Below are positions 47,592 to 56,912 of a stretch of DNA of 64,000 nucleotides, piece after piece. The DNA is from Gottfriedia acidiceleris (GTDB lineage Bacteria > Bacillota > Bacilli > Bacillales > Bacillaceae_G): NCBI RefSeq assembly GCF_004138285.1, contig NZ_SCFN01000025.1, forward strand, positions 1 through 64,000. The letters run 5' to 3'. The stretch's first letter is position 1. Every line of letters starts with the position of its first letter. Made by a program: the position numbers and the translations under genes. The notes under the pieces were generated by a model that was given only the letters and a program-made list of their open reading frames with translations, was not told where the DNA came from and did no database searches.

Positions 47592-48434
47592 ATGAGAAAA
47601 GATAGTATTAAAGTAGATAACATATCTTTTAAATATCCACAGGCACAATCTAATGCAGTTCATTCTGTATCATTTAGAATAAAAGAAAATGAATGGATCG
47701 CTATAGTAGGTCGAAACGGGTCAGGAAAATCAACGTTAGCTAAACTTTTAAATGGACTAATATTACCCGAAGAAGGCCAAATCGTGATTGATGAGGAAAT
47801 TAGCTTATCAGAACAAACAATTTGGGACGTTCGAAAGAAAATTGCGATGGTATTTCAAAATCCTGATAATCAGTTTGTAGGTACGACAGTAATAGACGAT
47901 ATTGCATTTGGATTAGAAAACCATGGAATTGAGAAAAAAGAAATGGATCGTCGAATTGAGGAAGTTTTAAATATCGTCAATATGAACGAATTTGTACTCC
48001 ATGAGCCACACTCTCTTTCTGGTGGCCAAAAACAAAGAGTAGCAATAGCAGGAGCATTAGCAATTCAACCAAGTATATTAATATTAGATGAAGCTACTTC
48101 GATGTTAGATCCTTTTGGTAGAAAAGAAGTAATCGAGACAATTCGTGATTTACATAAAGATATTAATATGACTGTTATTTCAATTACTCATGATATAGAA
48201 GAAGCAATACATGCAGACCGTATTTTAATTATGCATGATGGTCATTTAGTTCAAAGCGTAACTCCAGAAGAACTTTTAAAAACAGAGTTTTCTTTAGAGT
48301 CACTTGGATTAGCATCTCCTTTTACAAATAACCTTTCTAGTTTATTAATCGAAAAAGGTTTACCTTTGAGACAAGACCATCTAGAGCAAGAAAGCTTGGT
48401 GAGCGAATTATGCAAATTACTTTTGAAAAAGTAG
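47592..48434 (+). CDS. ecfA1: ECF transporter ATPase EcfA1
   Basis: One of two ABC ATPases of the shared energy-coupling module for vitamin and cofactor uptake. The 280-residue protein has Walker A GRNGSGKST (40-48), the Q-loop in VFQNPDNQFVG, the ABC signature LSGGQKQR, Walker B ILILDEATSMLD and the H-switch SITHD. It overlaps ecfA2 by 25 bases, so the pair is translationally coupled. Substrate specificity comes from S components encoded elsewhere. Confidence 0.97.
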   Translation: MRKDSIKVDNISFKYPQAQSNAVHSVSFRIKENEWIAIVGRNGSGKSTLAKLLNGLILPEEGQIVIDEEISLSEQTIWDVRKKIAMVFQNPDNQFVGTTVIDDIAFGLENHGIEKKEMDRRIEEVLNIVNMNEFVLHEPHSLSGGQKQRVAIAGALAIQPSILILDEATSMLDPFGRKEVIETIRDLHKDINMTVISITHDIEEAIHADRILIMHDGHLVQSVTPEELLKTEFSLESLGLASPFTNNLSSLLIEKGLPLRQDHLEQESLVSELCKLLLKK

Positions 48435-49276
48435 GCTATACTTATCAGCCGAAAACACCTTTCGAGCATCGAGCTCTTTATGATATTGATGTTACGATAC
48501 CAGATGGGTCATATTATGCTGTAATTGGTCACACAGGCTCAGGTAAATCTACTTTTCTGCAACATTTAAATGGCCTCTTGCAACCAACAGAGGGCATCGT
48601 CAAAATAGACGATGTTACCCTTTTATCAGATAAGAAAAACAAGAATTTAAAATCATTAAGAAAAAAAGTAGGATTAGTTTTTCAGTTTCCTGAGCAGCAA
48701 TTATTTGAAGAAACTGTAGAGAAAGATATTTGCTTTGGTCCAATGAATTTTGGTGTTTCTGAAGATGAAGCAAAAAAAAGAGCTAAAGATCTAATTGAAA
48801 AAGTAGGCTTAAGTGAAGAATATTTAATGAAGTCACCATTTGAATTAAGTGGTGGTCAAATGAGAAGGGTTGCTATTGCAGGTGTTTTAGCAATGGAACC
48901 AGAAGTTTTAGTTTTGGATGAACCAACTGCTGGTCTTGATCCTAGTGGTCAAAAGGCGTTAATGGATATGTTTTACCAATTGCATAAAGAAAAGGGCCTG
49001 ACGATCATTTTGGTGACTCATAGCATGGAAGATGCAGCGAGATATGCTGATATGATCCATGTGCTTCAAAAAGGGACTACGTATTTAAAGGGAAGCCCTT
49101 TAGAAGTGTTCTCATATGAAAAGGAACTAGAGGACATTGGATTACAAATTCCACTTTCTTTAAAATTCCACCAAGAACTAAATCAAAAATTAGGCATTAA
49201 TGAAAAAGCTACCAGTTTAACAATCGAACAACTCGCTAATTATATTGCGAATCTTTATAATGGGGAAACAAAATGA
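48410..49276 (+). CDS. ecfA2: ECF transporter ATPase EcfA2
   Basis: The second ATPase of the ECF module, 288 residues. Walker A GHTGSGKST (40-48), VFQFPEQQLFE, signature LSGGQMRR, Walker B VLVLDEPTAGLDP and VTHSM are visible. It starts inside ecfA1 and ends overlapping ecfT by 4 bases (ATGA). EcfA1-EcfA2 form the heterodimer that powers EcfT. Confidence 0.97.
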   Translation: MQITFEKVGYTYQPKTPFEHRALYDIDVTIPDGSYYAVIGHTGSGKSTFLQHLNGLLQPTEGIVKIDDVTLLSDKKNKNLKSLRKKVGLVFQFPEQQLFEETVEKDICFGPMNFGVSEDEAKKRAKDLIEKVGLSEEYLMKSPFELSGGQMRRVAIAGVLAMEPEVLVLDEPTAGLDPSGQKALMDMFYQLHKEKGLTIILVTHSMEDAARYADMIHVLQKGTTYLKGSPLEVFSYEKELEDIGLQIPLSLKFHQELNQKLGINEKATSLTIEQLANYIANLYNGETK

Positions 49277-50067
49277 ATAGTCTAATTATCGGAAAATATA
49301 TTCCAATCGATTCACTTATTCATCGTCTAGATGCTAGAGCAAAACTTCTTACAATGTTCATTTTTATTTGTATCGTTTTCTTTGCAAATAATTTTATAAC
49401 ATATGGTATTTTATTTATATTTTCAATTGTAACAGTATTGCTATCAAGAGTACCTCTTAATTATTATTTAAAAGGATTAAGAGCAATTTGGTTGTTAGCA
49501 GTGTTTACGTTTTTATTGCATGTTTTTACAAATAAAGAGGGACCACTAATTTATCATTTTGGATGGGTCGAAATTCATAAAGAAGGAATTATTCAAGGTA
49601 TTTATATATCATTGAGATTTTTTCTTTTAGTTTCAATTACTACTTTACTGACATTAACAACAAATCCAATCGAAATTACCGATGGACTTGAGTCATTATT
49701 TAACCCATTTAAAAGGTTTGGCCTACCTGTGCATGAAATGGCTTTAATGATGTCAATTTCATTACGATTTATTCCAACGCTTATGGAAGAGACTGAAAAG
49801 ATTATGAAGGCACAATCGTCCCGAGGAGTGGATTTTTCTTCAGGCCCTATAAAGGACAGGTTAAAAGCATTAGTCTCTTTACTTGTTCCATTATTTATTC
49901 ATTCATTTAAACGAGCTGAGGACTTAGCAGTTGCGATGGAAGCCAGAGGTTACCAAGGCGGAGATGGAAGATCAAAGTTCCGTGTTATGAAGTGGCATTT
50001 AAGGGATACTGCATGTTTAGTTGTATTACTGTTATTATTTTTACTATTATTGTTTTTACGTAAGTAA
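49273..50067 (+). CDS. ecfT: ECF transporter transmembrane subunit EcfT
   Basis: EcfT couples the ATPases to interchangeable S components. The 264-residue protein has several hydrophobic segments in the first 130 residues and one at the C-terminus. Two Ala-Arg-Gly-type motifs, SSRGVDF and EARGYQG, lie in the cytoplasmic coupling helices that dock on EcfA1/A2. It follows ecfA2 with ATGA overlap; truA begins 12 bases after. Confidence 0.96.
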   Translation: MNSLIIGKYIPIDSLIHRLDARAKLLTMFIFICIVFFANNFITYGILFIFSIVTVLLSRVPLNYYLKGLRAIWLLAVFTFLLHVFTNKEGPLIYHFGWVEIHKEGIIQGIYISLRFFLLVSITTLLTLTTNPIEITDGLESLFNPFKRFGLPVHEMALMMSISLRFIPTLMEETEKIMKAQSSRGVDFSSGPIKDRLKALVSLLVPLFIHSFKRAEDLAVAMEARGYQGGDGRSKFRVMKWHLRDTACLVVLLLLFLLLLFLRK

Positions 50068-50079
50068 TGGAGATAAGTT

Positions 50080-50823
50080 ATGAATCGAATTAAATGTATA
50101 ATTTCATATGATGGCACACTATTTAATGGTTACCAAGTTCAACCTAATCAGAGAACAGTCCAAACGGATATTGAGACGGTTTTAACAAAAATGCACAAAG
50201 GTAATCTAATAAGAATCCATGCATCTGGTAGAACAGATACAGGAGTACACGCAGTAGGACAAGTAATTCATTTTGATAGTGAATATGCACTTCAACCAGA
50301 GCAATGGAAGAAAGCATTAAATGCACAATTGCCTAAGGATATTAATGTTAGATTTGTAGAGATCGTCGATGATAATTTTCATTCTAGATTTGATGTCGTT
50401 CGAAAAGAATACCGTTATTTTATTTGGAATGAAAAAGACGAAAATGTTTTTTCTAGAAACCATCATTATTTTTTTCCTTTTGATCTAAATATTGTTAAAA
50501 TGCAAGAAGCACTAGATTGCTTACTAGGTACACATGATTTTAGTTCCTTTTGTGCATCAAATACGGATATAAAGGACAAAGTACGGACGATTTATAAAGG
50601 AAGTATTAATAAAACGGATCAGGGGATTGTCATCGCTCTAGAAGGAAATGGTTTTCTTTATAATATGGTAAGAATAATTGTTGGAACATTAATTGAGGTG
50701 GGGCAAGGAAAGCGTGATGTAAAAAGTGTTAAAAACGCACTATTAGCACGTAATCGAGCCAAGGCTGGCAAGACTTCACCGCCTAATGGACTGTTTTTAT
50801 GGAAAGTTGATTATAACAACTAA
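50080..50823 (+). CDS. truA: tRNA pseudouridine(38-40) synthase TruA
   Basis: TruA isomerises uridines 38-40 in the anticodon stem. The 247-residue protein has the catalytic aspartate D53 in GRTDTGVHA and the conserved GNGFLYNMVRIIVGTL segment. GGAGATAAG precedes the ATG. It is between ecfT and rplM, as in B. subtilis. Confidence 0.97.
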   Translation: MNRIKCIISYDGTLFNGYQVQPNQRTVQTDIETVLTKMHKGNLIRIHASGRTDTGVHAVGQVIHFDSEYALQPEQWKKALNAQLPKDINVRFVEIVDDNFHSRFDVVRKEYRYFIWNEKDENVFSRNHHYFFPFDLNIVKMQEALDCLLGTHDFSSFCASNTDIKDKVRTIYKGSINKTDQGIVIALEGNGFLYNMVRIIVGTLIEVGQGKRDVKSVKNALLARNRAKAGKTSPPNGLFLWKVDYNN

Positions 50824-50841
50824 TCCTGGTGTAACATTTGC

Positions 50842-50870
50842 TTGACATTAGAAGGTATAAAGTTTAATAT
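50842..50870 (+). promoter_or_regulatory. SigA promoter of rplM-rpsI
   Basis: TTGACA (50842-50847), a 17-base spacer and TAATAT (50865-50870), just after truA. Confidence 0.85.
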
Positions 50871-50874
50871 TAAA

Positions 50875-50965
50875 TACGGTATTGTTTTAAGAACCACGAT
50901 TAGCCCCGGAACCAGTCGTGTTAAAGATAAACAATAAAAACAATTTTACTTTATGTATATTGTAT
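50875..50965 (+). promoter_or_regulatory. Ribosomal protein L13 leader
   Basis: CACGATT (about 50895) pairs with the AGTCGTG that ends at 50920 around TAGCCCCGGAACC. Position and shape match the L13 leader described in Firmicutes, where L13 probably binds its own message. The assignment is by eye. Confidence 0.7.
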
Positions 50966-50980
50966 TAGGAGGAAAATAGA

Positions 50981-51418
50981 ATGCGCACAACTTATATGGC
51001 AAAAGCTAGCGAAGTTGAACGTAAGTGGTTCGTTGTAGACGCTGAAGGAAAAACTTTAGGTCGTCTTGCAACTGAAGTAGCTACTTTACTTCGCGGTAAG
51101 CACAAACCAACTTTCACACCACACGTTGATACAGGTGATAACGTAATCATCATCAATGCTGAGAAAGTTGAATTAACAGGAAACAAATTAAACAATAAAA
51201 TTTACTACCGTCATACAATGTATGCTGGTGGTTTAAAAGAGCGTACAGCTTTAGAAATGCGTACTAACTACCCAGTTAAAATGCTTGAGTTAGCTGTTAA
51301 AGGTATGCTTCCAAAAGGACGTCTTGGACGTGCTCAAATTAAAAAGTTACACGTGTATGCTGGTAACGAGCATCCACACCAAGCACAAAAACCAGAAGTT
51401 TACGAACTTCGCGGATAA
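50981..51418 (+). CDS. rplM: 50S ribosomal protein L13
   Basis: L13 is an early 50S assembly protein. The 145-residue protein contains [20 protein letters not shown] (about 23-42) and the signature [26 protein letters not shown] precedes the ATG at 50981; a second ATG at 50996 lacks a ribosome-binding site. It is paired with rpsI, 21 bases downstream. Confidence 0.98.
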   Translation: MRTTYMAKASEVERKWFVVDAEGKTLGRLATEVATLLRGKHKPTFTPHVDTGDNVIIINAEKVELTGNKLNNKIYYRHTMYAGGLKERTALEMRTNYPVKMLELAVKGMLPKGRLGRAQIKKLHVYAGNEHPHQAQKPEVYELRG

Positions 51419-51439
51419 TTATAAAAGGAGGGCATTCAC

Positions 51440-51832
51440 ATGGCACAAGTACAATACTATGGCACAGGACGTCGTAAAAGCTCAGTAGCTCGTGTACGTT
51501 TAGTTCCTGGCGAAGGACGCGTTATCATTAACGGTCGTGATTTTGAAGATTACATCCCATTCGCTGCATTAAGAGAAGTTGTTAAACAACCACTTGTTGC
51601 AACTGAAACATTAGGTAGCTATGATATTTTAGTAAACGTTAACGGTGGTGGATACACTGGTCAAGCTGGTGCAATTCGTCACGGTATCTCTAGAGCATTA
51701 TTACAAGTTGATCCTGAATACCGCGGAACTTTAAAACGCGCTGGATTATTAACTCGTGATGCACGTATGAAAGAGCGTAAAAAATACGGTCTTAAAGGTG
51801 CACGTAGAGCTCCTCAGTTCTCAAAACGTTAA
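51440..51832 (+). CDS. rpsI: 30S ribosomal protein S9
   Basis: S9's C-terminal tail reaches the P-site tRNA anticodon. The 130-residue protein has [21 protein letters not shown] (about 69-89) and ends FSKR, the tail with the conserved final arginine. AAAGGAGGG precedes the ATG. Last ribosomal gene before the accessory region. Confidence 0.98.
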   Translation: MAQVQYYGTGRRKSSVARVRLVPGEGRVIINGRDFEDYIPFAALREVVKQPLVATETLGSYDILVNVNGGGYTGQAGAIRHGISRALLQVDPEYRGTLKRAGLLTRDARMKERKKYGLKGARRAPQFSKR

Positions 51833-51849
51833 TTTTTATTTATACGTTC

Positions 51850-51887
51850 AAAACTCCTCTCCACTTTGTGGACAGGAGTTTTTTATT
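51850..51887 (+). terminator. Terminator after rpsI
   Basis: AAACTCCT pairs with AGGAGTTT, with an inner TCCA/TGGA stem, followed by a T-rich tail. Confidence 0.9.
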
Positions 51888-51989
51888 TTGTGTGTTTATT
51901 TCATCATGTGTAAAATTGATAACCACTATTTTTAATCCGTCCCTTTAACTGCTTCCTTTTCCCTTATCTTTTCTTTGATTTTTGTCTGT

Positions 51990-52021
51990 CCGCTGTTCTT
52001 TCAGAATGAAGCGGCTTTTTT
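51990..52021 (+). terminator. Second terminator-like hairpin upstream of the symporter gene
   Basis: CCGCT pairs with AGCGG around a second small stem (TTCT/AGAA) and ends in CTTTTTT. It lies in the gene-free 51833-52202 stretch. It could block read-through from rpsI into the accessory operon. Confidence 0.7.
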
Positions 52022-52108
52022 ACTTGCACTCTTATCCTTTGGTCTCCTCTTTGTTCAAAATGGTTAATCATTTAGCTTTTTGAAACTTTTTTTAATTATT
52101 TTAAAAGT

Positions 52109-52134
52109 GTTTGTAGGTTTTTGTATTGTTTTGT
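52109..52134 (+). promoter_or_regulatory. GlnL-box-like triple direct repeat
   Basis: GTTTGT (52109-52114), TTTTGT (52119-52124) and TTTTGT (52129-52134) are spaced at 10-base steps. The last two make a perfect TTTTGTN4TTTTGT, the site reported for the response regulator GlnL (YcbB) of B. subtilis. A GlnL-type gene sits at the end of the operon that follows. A core promoter nearby could not be fixed with confidence. Confidence 0.7.
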
Positions 52135-52176
52135 AGGTTTGCATATAGAATTAGTTTAGTATTTCATTTATATGTT

Positions 52177-52190
52177 TGAAAGCGTTAACA
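52177..52190 (+). promoter_or_regulatory. cre site (CcpA operator)
   Basis: TGAAAGCGTTAACA matches the Bacillus cre consensus (TGWAARCGYTWNCW) at all positions. It overlaps the ribosome-binding region of the symporter gene, downstream of any likely start, so CcpA would act as a repressor by roadblock when glucose is present. Confidence 0.85.
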
Positions 52191-52202
52191 AGGGGGATTT
52201 AT

Positions 52203-53474
52203 ATGAAGAAATTTGGATTAGCTACGCAAATCTTTGTTGCTCTTATATTAGGTATTGTTGTAGGAGCTTTAGTATACGGAAATGAAAAGGCAATATCTTA
52301 TATTCAACCGATTGGTGATATTTTTATTCATTTAATTAAAATGATCGTTATGCCAATTGTAATTTCAGCACTTGTAGTAGCTGTAGCAGGTGTAGGGGAT
52401 ATAAAGAAGCTTGGAAAACTTGGAGGAAAAACACTTCTTTATTTTGAAATCATTACGACAATTGCGCTTGGAATTGGATTGCTTGCAGCGAATTTATTCC
52501 ACCCAGGTAAAGGCGTAGATATGAGTCATCTGCAAAAAGGTGATATTTCAGCATATGAACAAACAGCAACTGCAACACAACAAAGTGGTTTTGCAGAGAC
52601 AATCGTTCATATTTTCCCGAAAAATGTGTTTGAATCAATGGCGCAAGGTGATCTTTTGCCGATTATTTTCTTCTCTGTTCTATTTGGTTTAGGTGTAGCA
52701 GCGATAGGAGATAAAGGAAAGCCTGTTCTTGGATTTTTTGAAGGTGTATTAGAAGCGATGTTTTGGGTTACAAATCAAGTTATGAAAACTGCTCCGTTCG
52801 GGGTATTCGCGTTAATTGCTGTAACAGTTGCAAAGTTTGGTGTAAGTACTTTATTACCACTTGGAAAACTTGTTTTAGCTGTTTATATAACTGTGGCATT
52901 TTTTGCTATTGTTATTTTAGGTATTAATGCTAAAATGACAGGGACGAATATTTTTACACTTATGAAGATTTTAAAGGAAGAGCTGATTCTTTCTTTTACA
53001 ACAGCAAGTTCAGAAGCAGTACTTCCAAACATTATGAAAAAAATGGAGCAAATGGGTTGTCCAAAAGCAATTGTATCATTTGTTATACCGACAGGGTACT
53101 CGTTTAACTTAACGGGTTCAGCGATCTACCAAGCTCTTGCTGCATTATTTGTTGCTCAGATGTACAATATTCACATGTCATTTATGGAGCAGGTAACATT
53201 GTTGTTTGTACTAATGCTTACATCAAAAGGTATGGCCGGTGTCCCTGGTGCATCGTTCGTAGTAGTACTGGCTACACTAGGATCAATGGGATTACCTTTA
53301 GAAGGAATCGCATTAATTGCAGGTATTGATCGTATTTTAGATATGGTTCGTTCTGCAGTAAATGTATTAGGAAACTCGTTAGCAGCCATTACGATGGCGA
53401 AATGGGAAGGCGAATACGATAAAGATAAAGCGCAACAATATATTGATTCTATTAAGGAATCAAAAGTTGCGTAA
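52203..53474 (+). CDS. Acidic amino acid/dicarboxylate:cation symporter (DAACS/GltP family)
   Basis: The 423-residue protein belongs to the glutamate/aspartate/C4-dicarboxylate symporters, with about eight membrane helices and two re-entrant hairpins (SFTTASSEAVLP and SKGMAGVPGAS). In the last helix ILDMVRSAVNVLGN aligns with the archaeal GltPh substrate site; the Asp and Arg that hold the amino group and side-chain carboxylate are kept, favouring aspartate/glutamate, while the GltPh Na+-ligand Asp is Asn, so proton coupling is possible. ATG at 52203 follows AAGGGGG; an earlier in-frame ATG at 52176 lies across the cre site. First gene of the accessory operon. Confidence 0.9.
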   Translation: MKKFGLATQIFVALILGIVVGALVYGNEKAISYIQPIGDIFIHLIKMIVMPIVISALVVAVAGVGDIKKLGKLGGKTLLYFEIITTIALGIGLLAANLFHPGKGVDMSHLQKGDISAYEQTATATQQSGFAETIVHIFPKNVFESMAQGDLLPIIFFSVLFGLGVAAIGDKGKPVLGFFEGVLEAMFWVTNQVMKTAPFGVFALIAVTVAKFGVSTLLPLGKLVLAVYITVAFFAIVILGINAKMTGTNIFTLMKILKEELILSFTTASSEAVLPNIMKKMEQMGCPKAIVSFVIPTGYSFNLTGSAIYQALAALFVAQMYNIHMSFMEQVTLLFVLMLTSKGMAGVPGASFVVVLATLGSMGLPLEGIALIAGIDRILDMVRSAVNVLGNSLAAITMAKWEGEYDKDKAQQYIDSIKESKVA

Positions 53475-53492
53475 AGATGGGAGAAAAAACAA

Positions 53493-54929
53493 ATGGCGGC
53501 GACTGAAATTAAACCAAACATACGCATTGAAAAAGATTTTTTAGGGGAAAAAGAAATTCCAGCAGATGCCTACTATGGTGTCCAAACATTACGCGCAGTT
53601 GAGAATTTTCCTATTACTGGTTATAAAATTCACGAAGAGCTTATTAAAGCTTTAGCAATTGTAAAGAAGGCAGCAGCACTTGCTAACGTAGAAACAAAAC
53701 GCCTTTATGAGGGAAATGGTAAAGCGATTGCAGAGGCAGCTCAAGAAATTATTGAGGGCAAATGGCATGATCAGTTCATTGTTGATCCTATTCAAGGTGG
53801 AGCAGGTACATCTATGAATATGAATGCTAATGAAGTTATTGCAAATCGAGCGCTTGAAATACTAGGTAAAGAAAAAGGTGACTATTTCTGCATTAGTCCA
53901 AATAGCCATGTAAATATGTCGCAGTCTACAAATGATGCATTCCCAACTGCAATTCATATTGCGACTTTAAATATGTTAGATAAATTATTAAACACAATGA
54001 AATATATGCGTGATGTATTTGATTTAAAGGCAAAAGAATTTGACCATGTAATTAAAATGGGCCGTACTCACTTACAGGATGCAGTACCAATTCGTTTAGG
54101 ACAAGAATTCGAAGCATATTCCCGAGTACTTGGTCGTGATATAAAACGTGTCGAACAATCTCGTCAACACTTATATGAAGTAAATATGGGAGCTACAGCA
54201 GTTGGAACAGGTTTAAATGCAGATCCACGCTATATAGAACTAGTTGTTAAGCAACTTGCTGAAATAAGCGGCTTATCGCTTGTTGGAGCTGAGCATCTTG
54301 TTGATGCTACTCAAAACACTGACGCTTACACAGAAGTATCGGCTGCTCTAAAAGTATGTATGATGAATATGTCTAAAATTGCAAATGATTTACGTTTAAT
54401 GGCTTCAGGCCCACGTGCAGGTCTTGGTGAAATTTCGTTGCCAGCACGTCAACCTGGTTCATCTATTATGCCAGGTAAGGTAAATCCTGTAATGGCAGAA
54501 GTGATTAACCAAGTTGCGTTCCAAGTAATCGGTAATGACCATACAATCTGTTTAGCGTCTGAAGCAGGACAATTAGAATTAAACGTTATGGAGCCTGTTC
54601 TAGTATTTAATTTACTTCAATCAATTAACATTATGAATAATGCATTCCGTGCATTTACAGATAATTGTTTAAAAGGAATTGAAGCTAATGAAGACAGAAT
54701 GAAAGAATATGTAGAAAAGAGCGTTGGTCTAATCACAGCGGTTAATCCACATATCGGTTATGAAGTTGCTGCAAGAATAGCGAGAGAAGCAATTCTAACA
54801 GGAAAGCCAATTCGTGAACTTTGCTTAAAATATGACGTATTATCAGAAGAAGAGCTTGATCTAATTTTAGATCCATTTGAAATGACTCACCCTGGTATTG
54901 CTGGTGCAGTTCTTTTAGAACGTCAATAA
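53493..54929 (+). CDS. aspA: Aspartate ammonia-lyase (aspartase)
   Basis: Aspartase splits L-aspartate into fumarate and ammonia. The 478-residue protein belongs to the fumarase/aspartase superfamily: GSSIMPGKVNPVMAEV is the flexible catalytic loop with its serine, and TSMNMNANEVIANRA plus SQSTNDAFPTAIH are conserved active-site regions. Fumarase is the main alternative, but the N-terminal RIEKDFLGEKEIPADAYYG is typical of aspartases. It lies 18 bases after the symporter gene, consistent with one message. Confidence 0.95.
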   Translation: MAATEIKPNIRIEKDFLGEKEIPADAYYGVQTLRAVENFPITGYKIHEELIKALAIVKKAAALANVETKRLYEGNGKAIAEAAQEIIEGKWHDQFIVDPIQGGAGTSMNMNANEVIANRALEILGKEKGDYFCISPNSHVNMSQSTNDAFPTAIHIATLNMLDKLLNTMKYMRDVFDLKAKEFDHVIKMGRTHLQDAVPIRLGQEFEAYSRVLGRDIKRVEQSRQHLYEVNMGATAVGTGLNADPRYIELVVKQLAEISGLSLVGAEHLVDATQNTDAYTEVSAALKVCMMNMSKIANDLRLMASGPRAGLGEISLPARQPGSSIMPGKVNPVMAEVINQVAFQVIGNDHTICLASEAGQLELNVMEPVLVFNLLQSINIMNNAFRAFTDNCLKGIEANEDRMKEYVEKSVGLITAVNPHIGYEVAARIAREAILTGKPIRELCLKYDVLSEEELDLILDPFEMTHPGIAGAVLLERQ

Positions 54930-55066
54930 ATCAGTTAGACTGCTGATTAATGCTCACTTTCTATGTTGCTTCGCCTGTTTGCGGTGCTTATACCGCCATG
55001 TATGTAACTTTAGCGCCGCTTCTGGCCTAGCACATTGAAAGATAAGTTGCTTTAAATCAGTCTGAC
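54928..55066. repeat. Possible small inverted-repeat element between aspA and malS
   Basis: A segment richer in G+C than its surroundings lies between imperfect terminal inverted repeats (AGACTGCTGATT near 54937 and AATCAGTCTGAC at 55055-55066). Inside are GCGGT/ACCGC and other short dyads. It could be a MITE-like element or a structured RNA; no second copy occurs in the window, so the repeat nature is unproven. Confidence 0.35.
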
Positions 55067-55085
55067 AATTAATTATTACAAAGTG

Positions 55086-55107
55086 AAGGGCGAAAAGCCC
55101 TTTTTTG
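55086..55107 (+). terminator. Terminator between aspA and malS
   Basis: AAGGGC, loop GAAA, GCCCTT and a T tract. It may only attenuate, since malS and glnKL lack obvious strong promoters of their own. Confidence 0.85.
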
Positions 55108-55148
55108 CTTAAGTAAAAAAGATAAAAATAGAAAAGGGATGGGATTAT

Positions 55149-56843
55149 ATGCATAAATTCAAGGTAGGTTCGAATGGAGAAGTGGAGACTACCTTGCGAG
55201 GTGCCGAATTATTAGGTGTGCCAATGCTTAATAAAGGAGTTGCATTTACTCAAGAGGAACGAAAAGAATTAGGTTTAACAGGATTATTACCGCCAGCTGT
55301 ACTTACGTTGGAGGAGCAAGCTAAACGAGCTTACGCACAATTCTCGTCACAACCTACTGATTTGCATAAAAATGTTGCATTATCAGCTTTACATGATCGT
55401 AATGAAACATTATTTTATCGTGTACTAACTGATCACTTACCTGAGATGCTTCCAGTTGTTTATACACCAACTGTTGGTTTAGCAATTCAACGTTATAGTC
55501 ATGAATATAGAAGACCTCGTGGTTTGTATTTGTCGATTAATGAAGAGGATGGTATTGAACAAGCATTTGATAATTATGGCGCAAATGCAGATGAAATTGA
55601 TTTAATCGTTATTACTGACGGTGAAGGAATATTAGGAATTGGTGACTGGGGAGTTGGAGGTATTAATATCGCAATTGGTAAATTAGCGGTATATACAGCT
55701 GCGGCAGGTATTGATCCAGCACGAGTATTGCCAGTCGTTTTAGATGTTGGTACTGATCGCGAAGAGCTACTAGATAATCCATTTTATGTTGGAAACCGTC
55801 ATCCTCGCGTTCGCGATAGTCGATATGATGCGTTCATTGATAAGTTTGTAAGAACTGCTGTAGAAAAATTCCCAAATGCATTACTTCATTGGGAGGATTT
55901 TAGCTCTAAAAATGCACGAAACATATTAGATAAGTATCGTCACCAGGTTTGTACTTTCAATGATGATATCCAAGGCACAGGGGCAGTATCACTTGCAGCC
56001 GTGCTAGCAGCAGTGAATGCATCTGGTATTCCATTAAGTGAACATCGTGTAGTTGTATTCGGTGCAGGAGCGGCGGGTATTGGAATCGCAGATCAAGTAC
56101 GTGATGCAATGGTACGTGAGGGTCTTTCATACGAATTAGCAAACCGCAGATTTTGGTGTATTGACCGAAATGGATTGCTTGCAGAGGATATGGAAGGGTT
56201 GTTCGACTTCCAACAACCGTATGCGCGCCCAATAGAGGAAAATAATTCAGGTGCAAGCCTAGCAGAAGTTGTAAGCCAAGTTCATCCTACGATCTTAATT
56301 GGTACTTCAACTGTTGCCGGTGCTTTCACAGAAGAGATTGTAAAAGATATGGCAGCACATGTTGAAAGACCTGTAATTTTACCGATGTCAAATCCTACAC
56401 CACTTGCAGAAGCAAAACCATCTGATTTAATCAAGTGGACTGAAGGAAGAGCATTGGTAGCAACAGGAAGTCCATTTGCCCCAGTAACATATAACAAAAC
56501 GGTTTATGTAATTGGTCAATCAAATAACGCGCTTATTTTCCCAGGCCTAGGACTTGGAACAAATGTTTCACGCGCGAGTATTATTACTGATGGAATGTTT
56601 GCAGCAGCTGCAGAAGCTGTAGCGGAAATGATTGATGTAAGTAAATTAGGTGCACCTTTACTACCTCAAATTGAGAATCTACGTACTATTTCAGAAGTAG
56701 TTGCGATTGAAGTAGCAAAAGCAGCAGTTGCTGACGGGGTAGCTCGAGTTATACACGACGATATTGAGCAAGCTGTACGAAACGCAATGTGGGAACCTGC
56801 ATATCGACCTATTAAAGCTACTAAAGAATTGGTCACAATATAA
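55149..56843 (+). CDS. malS: NAD-dependent malic enzyme (MalS family)
   Basis: Malic enzyme converts malate to pyruvate and CO2 with reduction of NAD. The 564-residue protein is the long form (like B. subtilis MalS and E. coli MaeA). VVYTPTVG (about 98-105), [14 protein letters not shown] (about 157-170) and [11 protein letters not shown] (about 269-279) form the active and metal sites; [13 protein letters not shown] (about 302-314) is the NAD-binding turn. AAAGGGATGGG precedes the ATG. It completes the route from aspartate to pyruvate together with fumarase. Confidence 0.96.
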   Translation: MHKFKVGSNGEVETTLRGAELLGVPMLNKGVAFTQEERKELGLTGLLPPAVLTLEEQAKRAYAQFSSQPTDLHKNVALSALHDRNETLFYRVLTDHLPEMLPVVYTPTVGLAIQRYSHEYRRPRGLYLSINEEDGIEQAFDNYGANADEIDLIVITDGEGILGIGDWGVGGINIAIGKLAVYTAAAGIDPARVLPVVLDVGTDREELLDNPFYVGNRHPRVRDSRYDAFIDKFVRTAVEKFPNALLHWEDFSSKNARNILDKYRHQVCTFNDDIQGTGAVSLAAVLAAVNASGIPLSEHRVVVFGAGAAGIGIADQVRDAMVREGLSYELANRRFWCIDRNGLLAEDMEGLFDFQQPYARPIEENNSGASLAEVVSQVHPTILIGTSTVAGAFTEEIVKDMAAHVERPVILPMSNPTPLAEAKPSDLIKWTEGRALVATGSPFAPVTYNKTVYVIGQSNNALIFPGLGLGTNVSRASIITDGMFAAAAEAVAEMIDVSKLGAPLLPQIENLRTISEVVAIEVAKAAVADGVARVIHDDIEQAVRNAMWEPAYRPIKATKELVTI

Positions 56844-56849
56844 AAACAA

Positions 56850-56885
56850 AAAATACAGCTTGTATCATCAAGCTGTATTTTCTTA
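56850..56885 (+). terminator. Terminator after malS
   Basis: AAAATACAGCTTG pairs perfectly with its complement around a 6-base loop and ends in a short T tract. The two-component genes downstream would then be reached by partial read-through or a weak promoter. Confidence 0.85.
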
Positions 56886-56912
56886 TGAAATTTAGTAGTA
56901 TGGAGGATCATT

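Noticed and set aside
54954..55154. 66-codon - strand frame between aspA and malS
   Set aside because: No ribosome-binding site, it overlaps the malS start and a terminator, and the product resembles no family known to me. The underlying sequence is better described as a dyad-rich element.
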